Assembly: GCA_015501595.1 (NCBI GenBank)
Contig: JADNRX010000595.1
Span: forward strand, 1-30,418
Reading direction: 5' to 3'
Source of the DNA: Hymenopellis radicata
Taxonomy: Eukaryota > Basidiomycota > Agaricomycetes > Agaricales > Physalacriaceae
DNA: 30,418 bases
Of this stretch, positions 8,151 through 18,560 are shown in pieces. Below the pieces are notes generated by a model. The model worked only from the letters and a program-made list of their open reading frames with translations. It ran no database searches and was not told the origin of the DNA. How positions within the stretch are numbered: position 1 is the first letter of the stretch; every line of letters starts with the position of its first letter. Position numbers and translations under genes: made by a program.

Positions 8151-8790
8151 GACTAAGCCGCCCCGCTCTGGGAACTCTCTCTCGCCTGCCTGGAACCGTC
8201 AGTGGTTGGATTGACAATAGTTTCCCCTGCCGTACCCGGCACGTACATTTGAAAAAAAAATACCAAGTCCCACCGACTAGCAGTGAGACTTGGTGCAAGG
8301 TGGCTAGAAATGTAAGCTGCACTCCAAGACTCACAAGTCCTCGCGACGCCGCACTTACAAGTCCGCCAGAGACTCCATGTTCGACTCCCGTGCGCCGGAC
8401 ACTCCAAGTTCGACTCCCGACGATGCCACTTTCGAACGAGCCATAGTGAGTCCGCCGAAATGGAAACAAGTCCCACCGATTTGCAAAACTTACCGTTGAG
8501 TGAGAAATGAAGGTCAAGTACCCGAAACTCCCTTTGACAGAGTGTTTCAAAGGCGACAAATCCGACTGAGCCTTAAAAACAGTCAAAGACGGATCTGACT
8601 AGGCGTACAGTTGGTCCGACTCGCCCGGAAGTGATGAGTACGAAGACTTGGCTTGATGCGTCGTCGTGAGGCCCCGAATGCTTGTCATTGATTCCTAGTG
8701 GCCCCGACCCGGGGATTCAGCGAAGAAGACATTAATCAAAGGAGATTGTGCTGGAAATCGTGCCAGAATCAGTGAACCCTCAAAAGTGGG
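8150..8790. other. Spacer right of the microsatellite, unit 1
   Basis: No convincing gene. It contains an A-run (about 9 A) at 8252, short self-similar pieces (AAGTCCCACCGA at about 8264 and 8468; GTTCGACTCCCG at about 8384 and 8408), and a small hairpin CCCCG-ACC-CGGGG near 8703. The minus strand has open stretches (SVKGSFGYLTFISHSTVSF) that could continue gene E, but the phases do not join cleanly. Equivalents: 18560-19185 and 28920-29550. Confidence 0.4.
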
Positions 8791-8796
8791 ACTTAC

Positions 8797-8982
8797 CGTG
8801 TTGCTGTCGTGTCCATAGCCCAAAGAATTAAGTCGAGGACAGTGTTAGCCGGTCTTTCAAAGATATGTGTCAGTAAACCAATAACAAGCTGACGAGGATA
8901 CACACACCTGGCGCCGAAGAAGCGGTGAGTACCCCAGTTGTATGTGCCCAGCTCCAATATTCGCGTCCTTCCCGCGGTCCAT
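8797..8982 (-). pseudogene. Gene E 5' part, unit 1, frameshifted
   Basis: Minus-strand start MDRGKDANIG (ATG at 8982), an intron with GTGTGT donor (first base 8907), and a second exon 8853-8797 (57 nt) reading PANTVLDLILWAMDTTAT before GTAAGT. The first exon is 75 nt, one base longer than in unit 3 (GGGC for GGC), so the frame is broken. Confidence 0.4.
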
Positions 8983-9148
8983 TGCAAACACAAGTCAACC
9001 GACTCTGGGACGTCAACTATAAACGAGGCGAATCAGTAGGCATCAAGACGTACGCGGTGAACAGAAACAAACCCGCATCAAGACATGACCTGCCCAAAGA
9101 GGTCATCACCTCCTCGCCGCGAAGAGTGTTCAAGACACATCATGCGGG

Positions 9149-9190
9149 ATGGTCGAGCTCCGCGACAAAGAGGAGGTTAAGGTAAGGTAG
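9149..9190 (+). pseudogene. Frame F, unit 1, truncated
   Basis: ATG at 9149, MVELRDKEEV, then TAG at 9188-9190 after a local base loss. Units 2 and 3 run on to 48 codons. Confidence 0.35.
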
Positions 9191-9370
9191 AGGTTGACGG
9201 AGGACTAGCAGCGCATACTGGCAGCACGACGGCATGGTGGGAAGAAACAGAAAACAAGGACGGAGGAGAAGAGGTTTATATACCTCGTCGGCTAATTTTC
9301 CTCCGCTTGTTGATCGGGCTCCAAGGTAATTGGAGTCACGTACCACATCATCCCAAACAAATTTCACGGA

Positions 9371-9682
9371 ATGATTTTCCCGGCGGTGGTTTCAGCTTCC
9401 TCAGCTATTCTGAATGTTAAGTATACATTTCAAGAGAGCGGGTTTCCTGCTCGCGATTCATATGTACATCATCGTAGCACGAGAAGATGTTTCTCCCGCC
9501 AAGAGAGCTTTCCTCTGAGGCGTAATATTTCGAAGTTTGCAGGGTTGTTACGGCGCCACATTGCGTACCTCGCCGATTCGGGAGGCGTCGAGTGTTTCGA
9601 CATCCGCAGGAGAGATAATCACAGTCGTGTATCGCGTAGAGGAGTATTTCAGCTCAAAAATCAAACCACTGTATTGCACTAG
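9371..9682 (+). CDS. Conserved frame RNISK..ECFD, unit 1
   Basis: Family not recognised. Open frame with a core RNISKFAGLLRRHIAYLADS, then GVECFDIRRRDN. Compared with unit 2 (RNISKLAGVMARHITDLADS, RIECFDSRKREN) many changes fall at third positions, supporting this frame. The upstream part is not conserved, so the ATG is doubtful. The minus strand also has open frames here, which I treat as shadows. Confidence 0.35.
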   Translation: MIFPAVVSASSAILNVKYTFQESGFPARDSYVHHRSTRRCFSRQESFPLRRNISKFAGLLRRHIAYLADSGGVECFDIRRRDNHSRVSRRGVFQLKNQTTVLH

Positions 9683-9809
9683 TACACAAGCCTCCTGAAA
9701 GTACGGGCAGGGTATCCGAAAGACGGTGCTTGGAAACGTGTATGTAAGTGAATTGTTGATGATCGAAAAGCGGAAAAATAATCTTACCTAGCGTGACCGA
9801 GAGCACGGG

Positions 9810-10364
9810 CTGAAGGATCTCGTCACTCATCCTCACCCTCCGCCGTTCTCCTCCCCAGTCTTCAACGTCGTTCCCGAGCAAGACTTCCGTCTACTCGCCA
9901 CCGGTATCGAGTTCCAAAATCAGTCAGAAGACACGAAGGAAACAGGTAAGCTCAGCTTTATCATCTCGAGACGGTTTGCGAGCTCAAGCGCGTCCATCCT
10001 CTAGTCGTCAAGGATGAGACTCACAGAAGGACGATATTCAGATTCAGAGGAGCAGTAAATCGAGACTTCAGAGGTTTGGTCCTCCAGAGAAAGGCAGAGG
10101 TGCGTCACAGTCCATTCCGTGGACCAGAAGCTCAAATCCCATGTTCTTCAGCGTCAAGGTTGAAATTAAACACGTTCCCGGGTGAGTCGTCCGCAGATTT
10201 CATGTCCAATAATCCCCATAGAGTTGACCATTCCAAGTTTCAGAGACGCCAAGGTGACAGAGAGCTCGAGGATAGAATCGACGTGGTGGTTCAGCGTTGA
10301 GCAGGACGTCGATCACAGCGGCGCCCAATGTGGAAGTTCAACCTTGGAACTTGAACCACGATGA
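9810..10364 (+). CDS. Frame G, unit 1: three-exon candidate gene
   Basis: Family not recognised. Exon 1 (end 9945) is Ser/Pro-rich (SKTSVYSPPVSSSKISQKTR). The intron starts GTAAGC; the acceptor ACTCACAG puts exon 2 at 10027-10181 (155 nt), reading SRLQRFGPPEKGRGASQS and NPMFFSVKVEIKHVPG. After a GTGAGT intron, exon 3 (10244-10364) reads DAKVTESSRIESTWWFSVEQ, then STLELEPR and TGA. Phases agree across both introns. The alternative acceptor CTCTAG for exon 2 leads to a different open frame (VVKDETHRRTIFRFRGAVNR), so the choice is a judgement: the chosen frame is the one that joins exon 3. The start is not found; a TGA lies upstream of exon 1 in frame. Confidence 0.42.
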
Positions 10365-10631
10365 TCTCCGACTTGGAACTACACGTCTGTCGACGCGTCG
10401 GACGCTTTCTGCGACGTTTGACTCCCAGGCGTGTAAATCGGAATTCTTGATGACCGTGGATGCCCTCGCCGGGCAGGCTTCTAGATTGTGACCAAGGTGC
10501 GTTGTTTTTGGCCTGCATGAGCCTTCAGGTCTGACTATCTTGAGTAGAAAAATAGGCGTATTGCTCCAGTTTCAGTGAGTTATGATACCTTTCAAGCGTT
10601 CTTGAAAGTTAATTCGAATCATCGGAAGCAG
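10365..10631 (+). other. Junction between G and A, unit 1/2
   Basis: It contains the unit-boundary motif (10457) and an apparent exon end CCTCGCCGGGCAGGCTTCT before GTGCGT, similar in sequence to the two later SP-R-L exon ends of frame A. The matching part of unit 2/3 (20715-21032) has an open frame DPTRRRLSDCEMDAFCDV up to the same donor. No start codon is assigned. Confidence 0.35.
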
Positions 10632-11849
10632 GTCGACAACGTGAACGTCGCCGGATTCGCCGCCGCCTCAAACCGTCACCCACAGACGTTAAAGTGGCCC
10701 CGGAGCTTGAGATCTTGATCTGTGCCCCCCGTCTGCTGTCCTCGCCGGACAGGCTTATGATTTCGGCAAAAAGTACGTGTTTTCATATGCAACTTCATTT
10801 CTGGTTCTCATCAACTTTCATCAGATTGGATTCGATTTGGGTCTCGGCCACTTTCAGGCACTCGGCTATGGCATTACGCTCACGTTTCATGGATTCGGGA
10901 AATGAGGAGGCGGCTTCGCCGCCTCCCGACCCCGCCACACTTTCGAACCGTCTCCTTCAAGACTTCTGCCTTCTGGACTCGAATTAGTCACCGTCTCCAG
11001 CGTGACGTGGCCTCGCCGGCCGGGCTTTTTTCTTGGGGAAAAGGTGAGAAGAATCCGCTCATTTTTCGAGAACATTTCTCATGAGATTTCAACAGTATGA
11101 TACGTACAAATATCTCTAATTGGATTTGCTAGAGATCGGGTAGCGCTTCGGGGAACAGGTCAGTTCCTTTGCGGCCTCTAGAATTGCCGCGCGCTTGACT
11201 TCAAATATTGAATCCTGACATGTAACCGCCCCAGAATTCCACCAATCGGATAATTCACGCCGCTTTTGATGGCGATCTGGATCTCGTCTCGTTCGGCGGT
11301 AATTCCGTATTTGGTGAATCAGCGGCGAACTTGTTTTCGGGTATGTGCCTTGGTCTGCGTAAATTCATTGGCTAACGGCTCGTCTCAGGCTCAGCCTAAC
11401 GGCAGCAGCGACCAGCGGCTATTCGCCGCTGCGCCCGCACTGCGGGCTTCTCGCTGCTGCTTGGGCAATGACACCAACGGATAAATGCGCCACGCTTGAC
11501 TTCGACTTGAATGCGACCGAACATGCCGGACACGCGGGCCCGTGCAATCCTGGGCCTGGTTACTACTACTATGAACACCATCTCTCTTCAGTCGCACCCA
11601 GAAAGCCCAGGACAGGACGCTCAATACGCAATTAACAAGGTTCGGGTCTCCAAATTGATTCAATCGTTTTCCCGCGTTGACCCATTTGTAGATGACATTG
11701 ACGGCGACGGCGTCGCCATTTTGCTCGCCTACGATTGGTTCGTTCGGATCTATATTCGTGCGGAGAAGTTGATGGGTGTGTATGGTCGATATATCATTAT
11801 GTTTCGGCGTAGCGACGGGTTTGCCGCTGTAGAATACGGATTCTCGTAG
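10632..11849 (+). pseudogene. Frame A, unit 2: multi-exon candidate gene with stop
   Basis: Family not recognised. Read by splice signals, exons are 10632-10772 (141 nt), 10825-11043 (219 nt), 11133-11158 (26 nt) and 11235-11340 (106 nt). These lengths match unit 3 exactly, and the introns are 52, 89 and 76 nt. The frame is open through the first two exons but meets TAG at 11141-11143, where units 1 and 3 have CAG. Downstream, a frame reading CATLDFDLNATEHAGHAGPC continues the homology. The last stretch (about 11690-11849) is open and reads AYDWFVRIYIRAEKLMGVYG before a stop. Because only one base separates it from an open frame, it may be a recent loss or an allele. Confidence 0.4.
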
Positions 11850-12180
11850 CTATCTTCTTGTAGATTACACTCGCGACTCACAATAAATCAGTATTACTTG
11901 TAATTTTCACTGTGTGAAAGCAACAACTTCAAAAGTCTACAAGTCATTCACGGACTCTTGTCCGTACCTACAAAACATATCCCTCGAAATATAACTGTGT
12001 TCAAGAGGGTAGATGTCCCTAAAATCATCTAGAAAGGTCCGCAGAGTATCATACAAAAACATGGTAAACCACCAAACCCGAAGAAATGAACAGACTTGCC
12101 GATACACCACCTGTCAATGTTAACGAGAAGTGAGTGAGACCGAAATACCAAATGAAAACTTCTCAAAAACTTCCTTCCAG

Positions 12181-12300
12181 GGAGACCCAGAAGCCTTCGC
12201 GACCGATTATTGGAACCCTTAACGTGATGTCCGCGGTGTCGCAAGGACGATATTGCGCGTTCAACTCGGCATATTCACTCCGCACGTCCAGCGGGTATAG
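12181..12300 (+). pseudogene. Frame B exon, unit 2, with early stop
   Basis: This is the same exon as 1905-2024, but codon 14 is TAA (12220-12222) where units 1 and 3 have GAA, and a lysine codon is changed to threonine (AAG to ACG). Only this copy shows non-synonymous change, which suggests it has been freed from constraint. Confidence 0.45.
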
Positions 12301-12935
12301 CGAACTGAGACAACGTCCCAGAGCTCCTACGCTCTCGGAATTGACGTGGAAATATTGTCTTTGAGGTGTTAGATCAAGATCAGGTAGCGCCAAGTGATCG
12401 GCGGAACTTGACCACGAACCACGACCATTCCGATCTCGAGCTGCTTACACCAACTCCTCTACGTGCTCTCCCGTTCTCTGGCGACTCTCAGCAACTTGAA
12501 TTTACTTGAACGTTAATCTGCTGCTTATAAAATACAGATTCCGAAGGTTCTCTGGCTCCTGGACGCGTTCTTTCACCTACTTTTCGCGTCAACGCCTCAG
12601 CGAGGCGGTTAGGACCCTGACTATCGATAGCATGAGGATTTCCGGGACCCTGTGACGTGTCTGGAGGCCTCACAATCTTATCTTGACTCTCGCGGGTGCG
12701 GGGAAATGACGTGGGATGTCCTTCTCCTCGTCCATCCCTCCGACACTTTGCGAAAACGCACTTCCCGGCCGAACTCCGCTATTTGATTGTTGTATCATAT
12801 AAATAGACATTTATTGCGCAGTATTTCAATGCGACTTTTCCCAAGAAGCCAGCGAAACTGACAGTAAACCCGAATTGAACATTGCACAAGTACGTTTTTC
12901 GTACCTTTTCCATCGTTCAACCGCTTCAGTTTCAG

Positions 12936-13276
12936 GCTGACCATGTGACATTCCATCAGAACACTGACGGCGACCTCTGTCCGCGTCCCGAACGGCGCAT
13001 TTCGCATCGCGACTCCGTGGTTCGCATCTCCGCCCAGAAATGAGATCTGTAAGTTTTCTTAGTTCCCCGTTTTCAAATGGCTCCATCTGACTCACATCAG
13101 GCGTTCAGGGTACTACCCTGAAACGATCGCAGACATTTGGCCTCTGGAATCTTTCCTCGCATATGACGGGAAAGTATGGTGAATGCATTTGGAGGCAGGA
13201 GGTAAGTTCCTTTTGTTTTAGTTTAATCTCTTTGGATGGGCTCTGACAGCTCTTGTAGTTTGATTCTCATGTCTAA
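12936..13276 (+). pseudogene. Frame C, unit 2: short exons, frame shifted by 20 nt
   Basis: The exon 12936-13048 is 113 nt, holding 20 nt absent from unit 1, and its frame runs into TGA (RDSVVRISAQK then stop). Exon 13109-13201 (93 nt) is fully open and ends CIWRQE before GTAAGT, where unit 1 has a stop. The last exon starts at 13259 and reads FDSHV then TAA. Either the TGA is the real end, or this is a relic. Confidence 0.4.
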
Positions 13277-13577
13277 TGACCAACTATTCACATCGCCGTT
13301 ATGCGCTCAGGGAGGCGAATTCGCGTAGGACGTTGGAAACGGCCGCGCGTGGCGGCATAATATTCCCTTACAACTTCCGAAGGTTCCCGCCCCAAATGGT
13401 CAGCTGGACATCACGGCTCCCGTATATCCGAACTTTATTACGTTTAATTTGGAGCCTTGATTCCTTGGACCAGCAATAAAAGGCGGCGAGGAATTCTCCA
13501 AACCATCATCACCTGGCAATCTCATTCCCTCCTCTTCTCTCCTTCTCTCTCTTACTATCTCTGCCTGTATCTCTCTC

Positions 13578-15060
13578 ATGCTCGCTTTACCACTCGTTTC
13601 CGTCGTGCTCCCATCGTCGTCGCCGACGTTCTTGCCATCGCTTCAGATGCGAAGGCGCCAAAAGCGTGACCGCTGAGGTCGTTGACCGTCACAGGTCGGT
13701 CTCTTCCTCCCATCATCATCTCACCTCTCTAACTCGATTCTGCCCTTAGCTTCCTGGCCTCGACGTCGTCTAGTACCCGCCTTTCGATGCTCCGGTTAGT
13801 TATTTGTCGTCTACTGTCGGCGACGTCCTTTCCAACACTGTTTACAGGTTTTCCTATCGACACGCGCTCCCGCCCTCGACGTTGGCGGGCTCTTCGATGC
13901 CGGACTCCGACTCTTCAAGGCTCTTTTCGACGATGTCGTGTGATCCCAGAGGGCTGAGCTTGGTGCGTTGTTCGTAGTCCTTCCAGTGAACACCATACTT
14001 ACCTCTTGTTATATTAGGCGGTTCTGCGCCTCCACGGTACGTAGCGCTGCCCTTATTTCATTGGAATTTGGACTGACCATTGACGCAGTTGCCGTCGTCC
14101 AAGCCACGCCCTCAGTCACCATGATTCTGACCCGGCCTTGACTTCATTCTTCAATTCGGTCTGGACTCGACAATAGTCTTTACCTCAGGCGGGACTAGGT
14201 GCTTGGAACACCCTCGACGACGACTATTAATCCAAGGTACGCCCCCATCTACACCTTGCATTCCGCACTTACACATTTCGTTGCCATAGACTCCTACGAC
14301 GATGACTCTCACACGGAGAGAGTCTATAAGACTACAGGTCAGTAACCTCAGTACCCTCTGCTGTCTAGTACTTACCAAGGTTTCCTAGTGGATTCTCGGC
14401 GCTGTCTTGTTCCCGTCTGTACCGGCCACGCTTCGCTCCTCGTTCACATCTCGCACCGGGATCACTTGGCTACGTGCTGGTGAACACCAGTTTGGCTTCG
14501 GGCTGACTGGTTCCGCCGTCTATCGCAGGAACGAACGTCCCGCGCTAGATATCGACGTTGAACACGTCCATACGCTGAACGAAACAAGGGGTATGTCTGA
14601 GTCCGTTCTTTATCAGATCTCGGCTTACCTTTACTTCAGAGATTTGTTCTGTCTCGTTGAACCTACACACGGTACGCCGGTTGACCTTACAAGTCCGCTG
14701 TTATTCTAATTTATGCTCACGGGATCCAAGAGGTCTGGCTATGCGCCGGTGCTCGTTGCCGCTGCATGTACCTGACTCTGCGTCGGGTGCTGGTATAGGT
14801 TCGCTGTTGAATTAGATGGGGTTCCTCTGGTGTTCGCTTCTCCACGGCGTGTCAGCCAGCGGTAAGTCGTTGAGCTACCACGCCCTCCAACTAAGTACTG
14901 ACCTCGCTACCCTCAGATTTGTATGCTAGGTGCCTTCGCAGCTTAGAAGGCAAGTCTTGTGCAATTTTGACTTGATTTCCGACTGATAACAGTTCTTCTA
15001 CAGATTCGGCTTGTGTTGTTATTGTGCAAGAATAATTATACTTTAACTATGTCAGTCTGA
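13578..15060 (+). pseudogene. Gene D, unit 2
   Basis: Same order of blocks as unit 1. The LPGLDVV block meets TAG (13771-13773) where unit 1 reads SD. The VFLSTRAPALDVGGLFDAGL block (13848-13943) keeps its length and its TGA. The block beginning LRAGEHQFGFGLTGSAVYRR is base-identical to unit 1, including its introns, but 17 nt are missing just before it. Nearly identical to unit 3 throughout. Confidence 0.4.
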
Positions 15061-15108
15061 AGCAAAGAGGATTTCGGTCCCGACTTCAAGTTCTCGACTA
15101 GAGACACT

Positions 15109-15561
15109 CTACGTTAGAGTAAAGGTGGTCCGTACAGGGCCAAGCAACTTGTCGTGACTCCACCTGTGGCAGACCTTTCCCAGAAGCCATGGACCACTAC
15201 GCGATGAAGCAAACACGTTATACGGCTTGTCGAACGTGAGGTGGAAGATCTCGAGGAGCACTTCGGCCGGAAGCTGGTGGATGGGAGGGAAGAGCGCGAG
15301 GTGCGCGTCACGGAAGGCAATCGTTTCGTCTCTCTCCTTCTTGGCTGCAGCAAGTGATGTCTCTAGCTTCTCTATACTGCGGTTCAAATCCGCTATGTCC
15401 GCTTCAGCATCGGCAACTAGAGTCACAATGTCGACTCTGACTCCATCGCGCGCGGTAAAGGCAATGTTTGTCCCCAAGTGGGTTTCATATGGAGAGTGGG
15501 TGGGGATTCTGCGGGGCTTCTTGGTCGGAGGAAGGCCGCAGTGGGGACATTCAGGAGACAT
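15109..15561 (-). pseudogene. F-box protein, N-terminal fragment, unit 2
   Basis: A 150-codon frame starting MSPECPHCGL, with the same coiled coil and F-box (LPAEVLLEIFHLTFDKPYNV, KVCHRWS). It ends at TAG after TTFTLT, two codons earlier than unit 1 because of local change. The C-terminal substrate-binding part is missing. Upstream of the ATG is a variable spacer with no clear promoter. It could make a short F-box peptide, but a truncated relic is more likely. Confidence 0.8.
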
Positions 15562-16558
15562 CGTCGCTACTTATGAGAATACTATGAGCGCGAAGGTTGT
15601 ACCACGCGACTACTGGTACTCACTTGATGAATTCCAAGCTTGTACGCCCTCCTCGTATATAAAATAGCAGGCGACGCGTCGTGCGATGTCACTGACAGTC
15701 GTGGTACGAAGGCAAGATGAGCAAAGGCTAGGTTAGGTAAATCTTTTGGATGTCACGTGACACTCCCACAAAAATGAGACAGTGACAGGCTGAGTGGAAT
15801 TCCTGGCAAAGGTCCTCGTACAACTGACCGGGGCCTTTGGTATAATGGTTCATACATTGTGAATGTCAAGGCGAGGGCGACGGGGAACTCGAAGACTCCG
15901 TCTGATCATGCAGCGGGTTATCTAAATTGAAAGAGGGAACGTTGTAGTGGACAGGAACTGAACGTGAACGTGTCGCGAGGAGTGTTGCAAACAGGAGCAC
16001 TTGACACCGCTGGGCATGAGTCAAAGACTCTCTTGGGACGTTCGGCGTGCTGGGTGTAGAGTCTTCAGAATGCGCGTAGCTGTAAGAGCAGCGTGCCCAT
16101 CCCAGGGAAGGCGCCGCCTCCAGAAGAGGGAGAATATTCCATGCTCTTGTGGAAGTACTAGATCCCTGGCGGTTAAAGTCGTGGTGGCCTGCATGAAACG
16201 GCAGGCATGGAACGAATCTAGTGCGCCACAATTTGGGCAGAGTTGGCTGTAAAACTGCAGTTGACAAGGCGCGTGCCTAGACAGATAGACGCCCTGATAA
16301 GCAAGGCCCTGCAGTCGTTCTGATACAGAAGAACACTCCTTGACAGCAAGCGCCGGATACCAATAGAGTTCCCAAGTAAGCGGCCATGAAGCTACGGGGA
16401 TCACTAGCACTGCTGGCTTCGTCCGAGGCACCTGTGGACGACTGGAGGATTCCACTGATTCAATTGCTATTCATACATTATTCTACGTGCCACAGTGTCC
16501 ATGAATTCCGCGAAAAGAATAAATAAAACGAAAGGTACAGCGCACGAATAAGGCATCA
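15562..16558. other. Variable spacer between F-box and golgin fragments, unit 2
   Basis: About 15800-16195 has no counterpart in unit 1. It includes a tRNA-like box A (15838-15848) and two overlapping open frames on the minus strand. One is 133 codons (15866-16267), ending with a Ser/Pro-rich tail SSSSPSPSP. The other is 144 codons (16021-16455), with CPNCGALDSFHACRF. Neither resembles a family I know, and both run across the edge of the unit-specific segment, so I treat them as unproven. Confidence 0.4.
15838..15902 (+). other. tRNA-like relic (box A plus stem), unit 2
   Basis: TGGTATAATGG matches the D-arm/box A of Asp and Glu tRNAs. A GTC triplet follows at roughly the anticodon position. 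A 7-bp stem GACGGGG/CTCCGTC (15879-15885 with 15896-15902, one G-T pair) stands where a T-arm would be. There is no GGTTCGA box B and no acceptor stem that I can pair, so it is not a working tRNA. It could be the head of a degraded SINE, or chance. The same occurs in unit 3 at 26253-26317; it is absent in unit 1. Confidence 0.25.
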
Positions 16559-18001
16559 TCATGACGGCGCGTCCTCGGGAAGCGGGTCAGCCCGTCCTTT
16601 CCCTTTGGGCGACGGCGATGCCACGAGAGACAAATTCGGCGAACTCGCCGTCGCCGTCGACGACAGCCGCCGCATCGTCGCTGAGGGGCTTGGCGGGGAA
16701 AACGTCGACCGCGTTGGTGTCCCCGGTAGCGAATTGTTCCTAGGCGGTGGCGGTGTGCCTTCTCCCGATGCAGCTTCCGTGAGGAGGAACTCTACCCAGA
16801 GACGGGAGAACGACTTGACACATCTCAGTACGATTGTTTGGAAGTGAAATGTAAATCACTAACCTCGGTCTCATCCGTCTTTTGAAGTTCACCGTTCCCT
16901 TTTGCTGGAGAGTTGGACGAGAGACTTGGTCGACCCCAAAACGAAGACGAGGACGATACCATGGATGAGTTTGATGTCCGCTGCAGACCAGCCTTTTCTC
17001 GTTCGGGATCTGTCCAAGATAGGATGGTGGAGAGTAACTGGAGCATCTCGAATCGCTTCGGGTCGGCCCGCGGTGTTTGGAGAAAGGATAGTAGAACGTT
17101 AGTGACCAGACGCCGGTCAACATTGGTATCAGATGAACTCCTCCGTAAACGTCGCAAGGCCTCCATGAGGTGTTCATTTATTATGACGGCTGCAAGACGG
17201 TAAGTGTGAGTCATTTTTGTTCCGCGGAATGTCGCTACCGATTCCGGGCTGTTCGCAGCGACGAAAGCCGGAGGTACATACCTTCATGTCGTAATTTGCC
17301 AATCAAGAGGTCTTTCTCCTTTACAGCCTTTTCGAGATCCTGTGTGCGCGTGGTATTTGTCTGTGACTCTTCAAGCGCTAGCTGATGGATATCATGAGTT
17401 TCGTAAGGGGCGGGACAAAAGATGGCTACCTCGGCGGTTAAGGCCCGATGTTTGAACTCGGCGACATCTTGCTCCAGTCTGTGTAATTGGGAATCGCGAT
17501 CTTTAACAGCTTGACGGAGCTCGTGATCCTTGGCTATAGGTAGCTTATGGGTCAACGGTAAGCGCCATGATGAGAGATACGCACCAGCCTGGAAATCTTG
17601 TAATACACTTTGTAAATTCTCGGACTTTTCTCGTTCAACCTCGAGTTCTGCTGCTTCCCGCTCTCTAACCTCGCGTTCAAGCTCAATATCGCGTTTCAAA
17701 GTCTCGACTAGTGAACGCGATTCGTCCGACATTGTCTTTTCCTGCATTGCTACCCTCTCCCAATCGTCGCGTTCGATCCGACAGCGTTCCAATTCCAATT
17801 GAGTTTCTCTGAGTTCACGTTCGCGCATGAGGCTTTCTTGGGCGTTTTCCTGAAAGGCGCGATTGCGTAGCGTGTCGAGTTGATTAGAAACGCGCGCTGT
17901 TTCTTCGTTGGAGGCAATAAACTCGTCCTTGAGAGTCTCTACAGTTTGTGCAAGGTCATCGTTCTGGGCAGTGAGCTGCTGGATAAGCTGTTCGCGTCTG
18001 T
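16559..18001 (-). CDS. Golgin (Rud3/GMAP-210-like, GRAB domain), C-terminal fragment, unit 2, open
   Basis: The only copy with an uninterrupted spliced frame. Exons are 18001-17585 (417 nt), 17533-17282 (252 nt), 17189-16864 (326 nt) and 16813-16559 (255 nt, ending TGA). Introns are 51, 92 and 50 nt, and all phases agree (about 416 codons). Order of parts: long coiled coil (LDTLRNRAFQENAQESLMRE, KRDIELEREVREREAAELEV), a second coil (KAVKEKDLLIGKLRHE), the GRAB domain (LVTNVLLSFLQTPRADPKRF, LLSTILSWTDPEREKAGLQR), a Ser-rich linker, FSRLWVEFLLTEAASGEG, and a Pro/Ser tail. The left edge could be a splice acceptor (CCAACTAG, with ACTAAG as a possible branch site). Upstream lies minisatellite rather than more golgin, so the start and N-terminal half are lacking. 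Expression would need a new promoter. Confidence 0.78.
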
Positions 18002-18039
18002 CTAGTTGGAACCCCACACACCTTAGTTTGTTCCCCCGG

Positions 18040-18335
18040 GTGTGGTGAAGGAGGTGTCTGCTGCACCATCGCTGGGTCCGACGTCTGCGTGGGGTGGTGT
18101 CGTCTCTGGGCTGGGTCGTCGTCTTCGAGGGAGGTGTTCTCCGAGCGGGTGTCTCTTCACGGGTGTCGTGTCGTCCTCTTCACGGGTGTCGCGTCATGCT
18201 CTTCTTGGGCGGGTGTCGTCCTCCTCGTTAGCGTGGGGTGGTCCTCTTCGGGTGGGCATCTCCTTCGGGTGCTCGCGGGAGTCGTCCTCTTCGCGTGTGC
18301 ATCTTCGTGGTCGTGGTGGAGAAGGTGAGAGGACT
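18040..18335. repeat. GT/CT-rich degenerate minisatellite, unit 2
   Basis: Same tract as 7640-7930, with a local gain: TCTTCACGGGTGTCGTGTCG is followed by another near copy (about 18155-18195). Motif number differs between units, as expected of slippage. Confidence 0.7.
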
Positions 18336-18429
18336 CGAGTAAACCCGAGTACGCTCCCGACTAATTAGGCAGTTCCGAAAGGCTGAGCGCCGAGTGCCCG
18401 TTCAACTCTTGTCAAATCAATTCATTTCG

Positions 18430-18560
18430 GTTTCTACTTGTTCTCTATGGCAAGTGGGACAGGAGAACCCTTTTCTAAGGGAACTCTTTAACTTGTTTTT
18501 ACTGGTGCTCTACTTGGAAACTACTCGGAATCCCTACTCGTTCCCTACTAGCTGCTAGCT
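18430..18560. repeat. CTACTTGTTCTCT microsatellite-like tract, unit 2
   Basis: Motifs TTTCTACTTGTTCTCTA, GGAAACTACTCGGAATCCCTA and TACTAGCTGCTAGCTGACTA. Length and order differ from units 1 and 3. Confidence 0.6.

Larger units (their letters stand above)
30..10456. repeat. Tandem macro-repeat, unit 1 (about 10.4 kb)
   Basis: First of three head-to-tail copies of one complex unit, set arbitrarily to begin at the motif TGGATGCCCTCGCCGGGCAG, which recurs at 10457 and 20858. All parts (frames A-G, F-box, golgin, minisatellites) occur in the same order and strand in each copy. Unit 1 is the most diverged. It lacks about 156 bp near its start, carries a 315-bp extra segment at 385-700, a short duplication at 5878-6005, and a different spacer at about 5497-5697. 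Bases 1-29 belong to a preceding, unseen unit. Confidence 0.95.

Noticed and set aside
8380..8420. Repeated GTTCGACTCCCG as tRNA T-arms
   Set aside because: Flanking bases do not form the 5-bp T-stem, and no box A lies at the right distance.
17530..17802. Plus-strand frames opposite the golgin exons (also 6398-6778, 16913-17203)
   Set aside because: They cross golgin introns and match no family; the minus strand explains the conservation.
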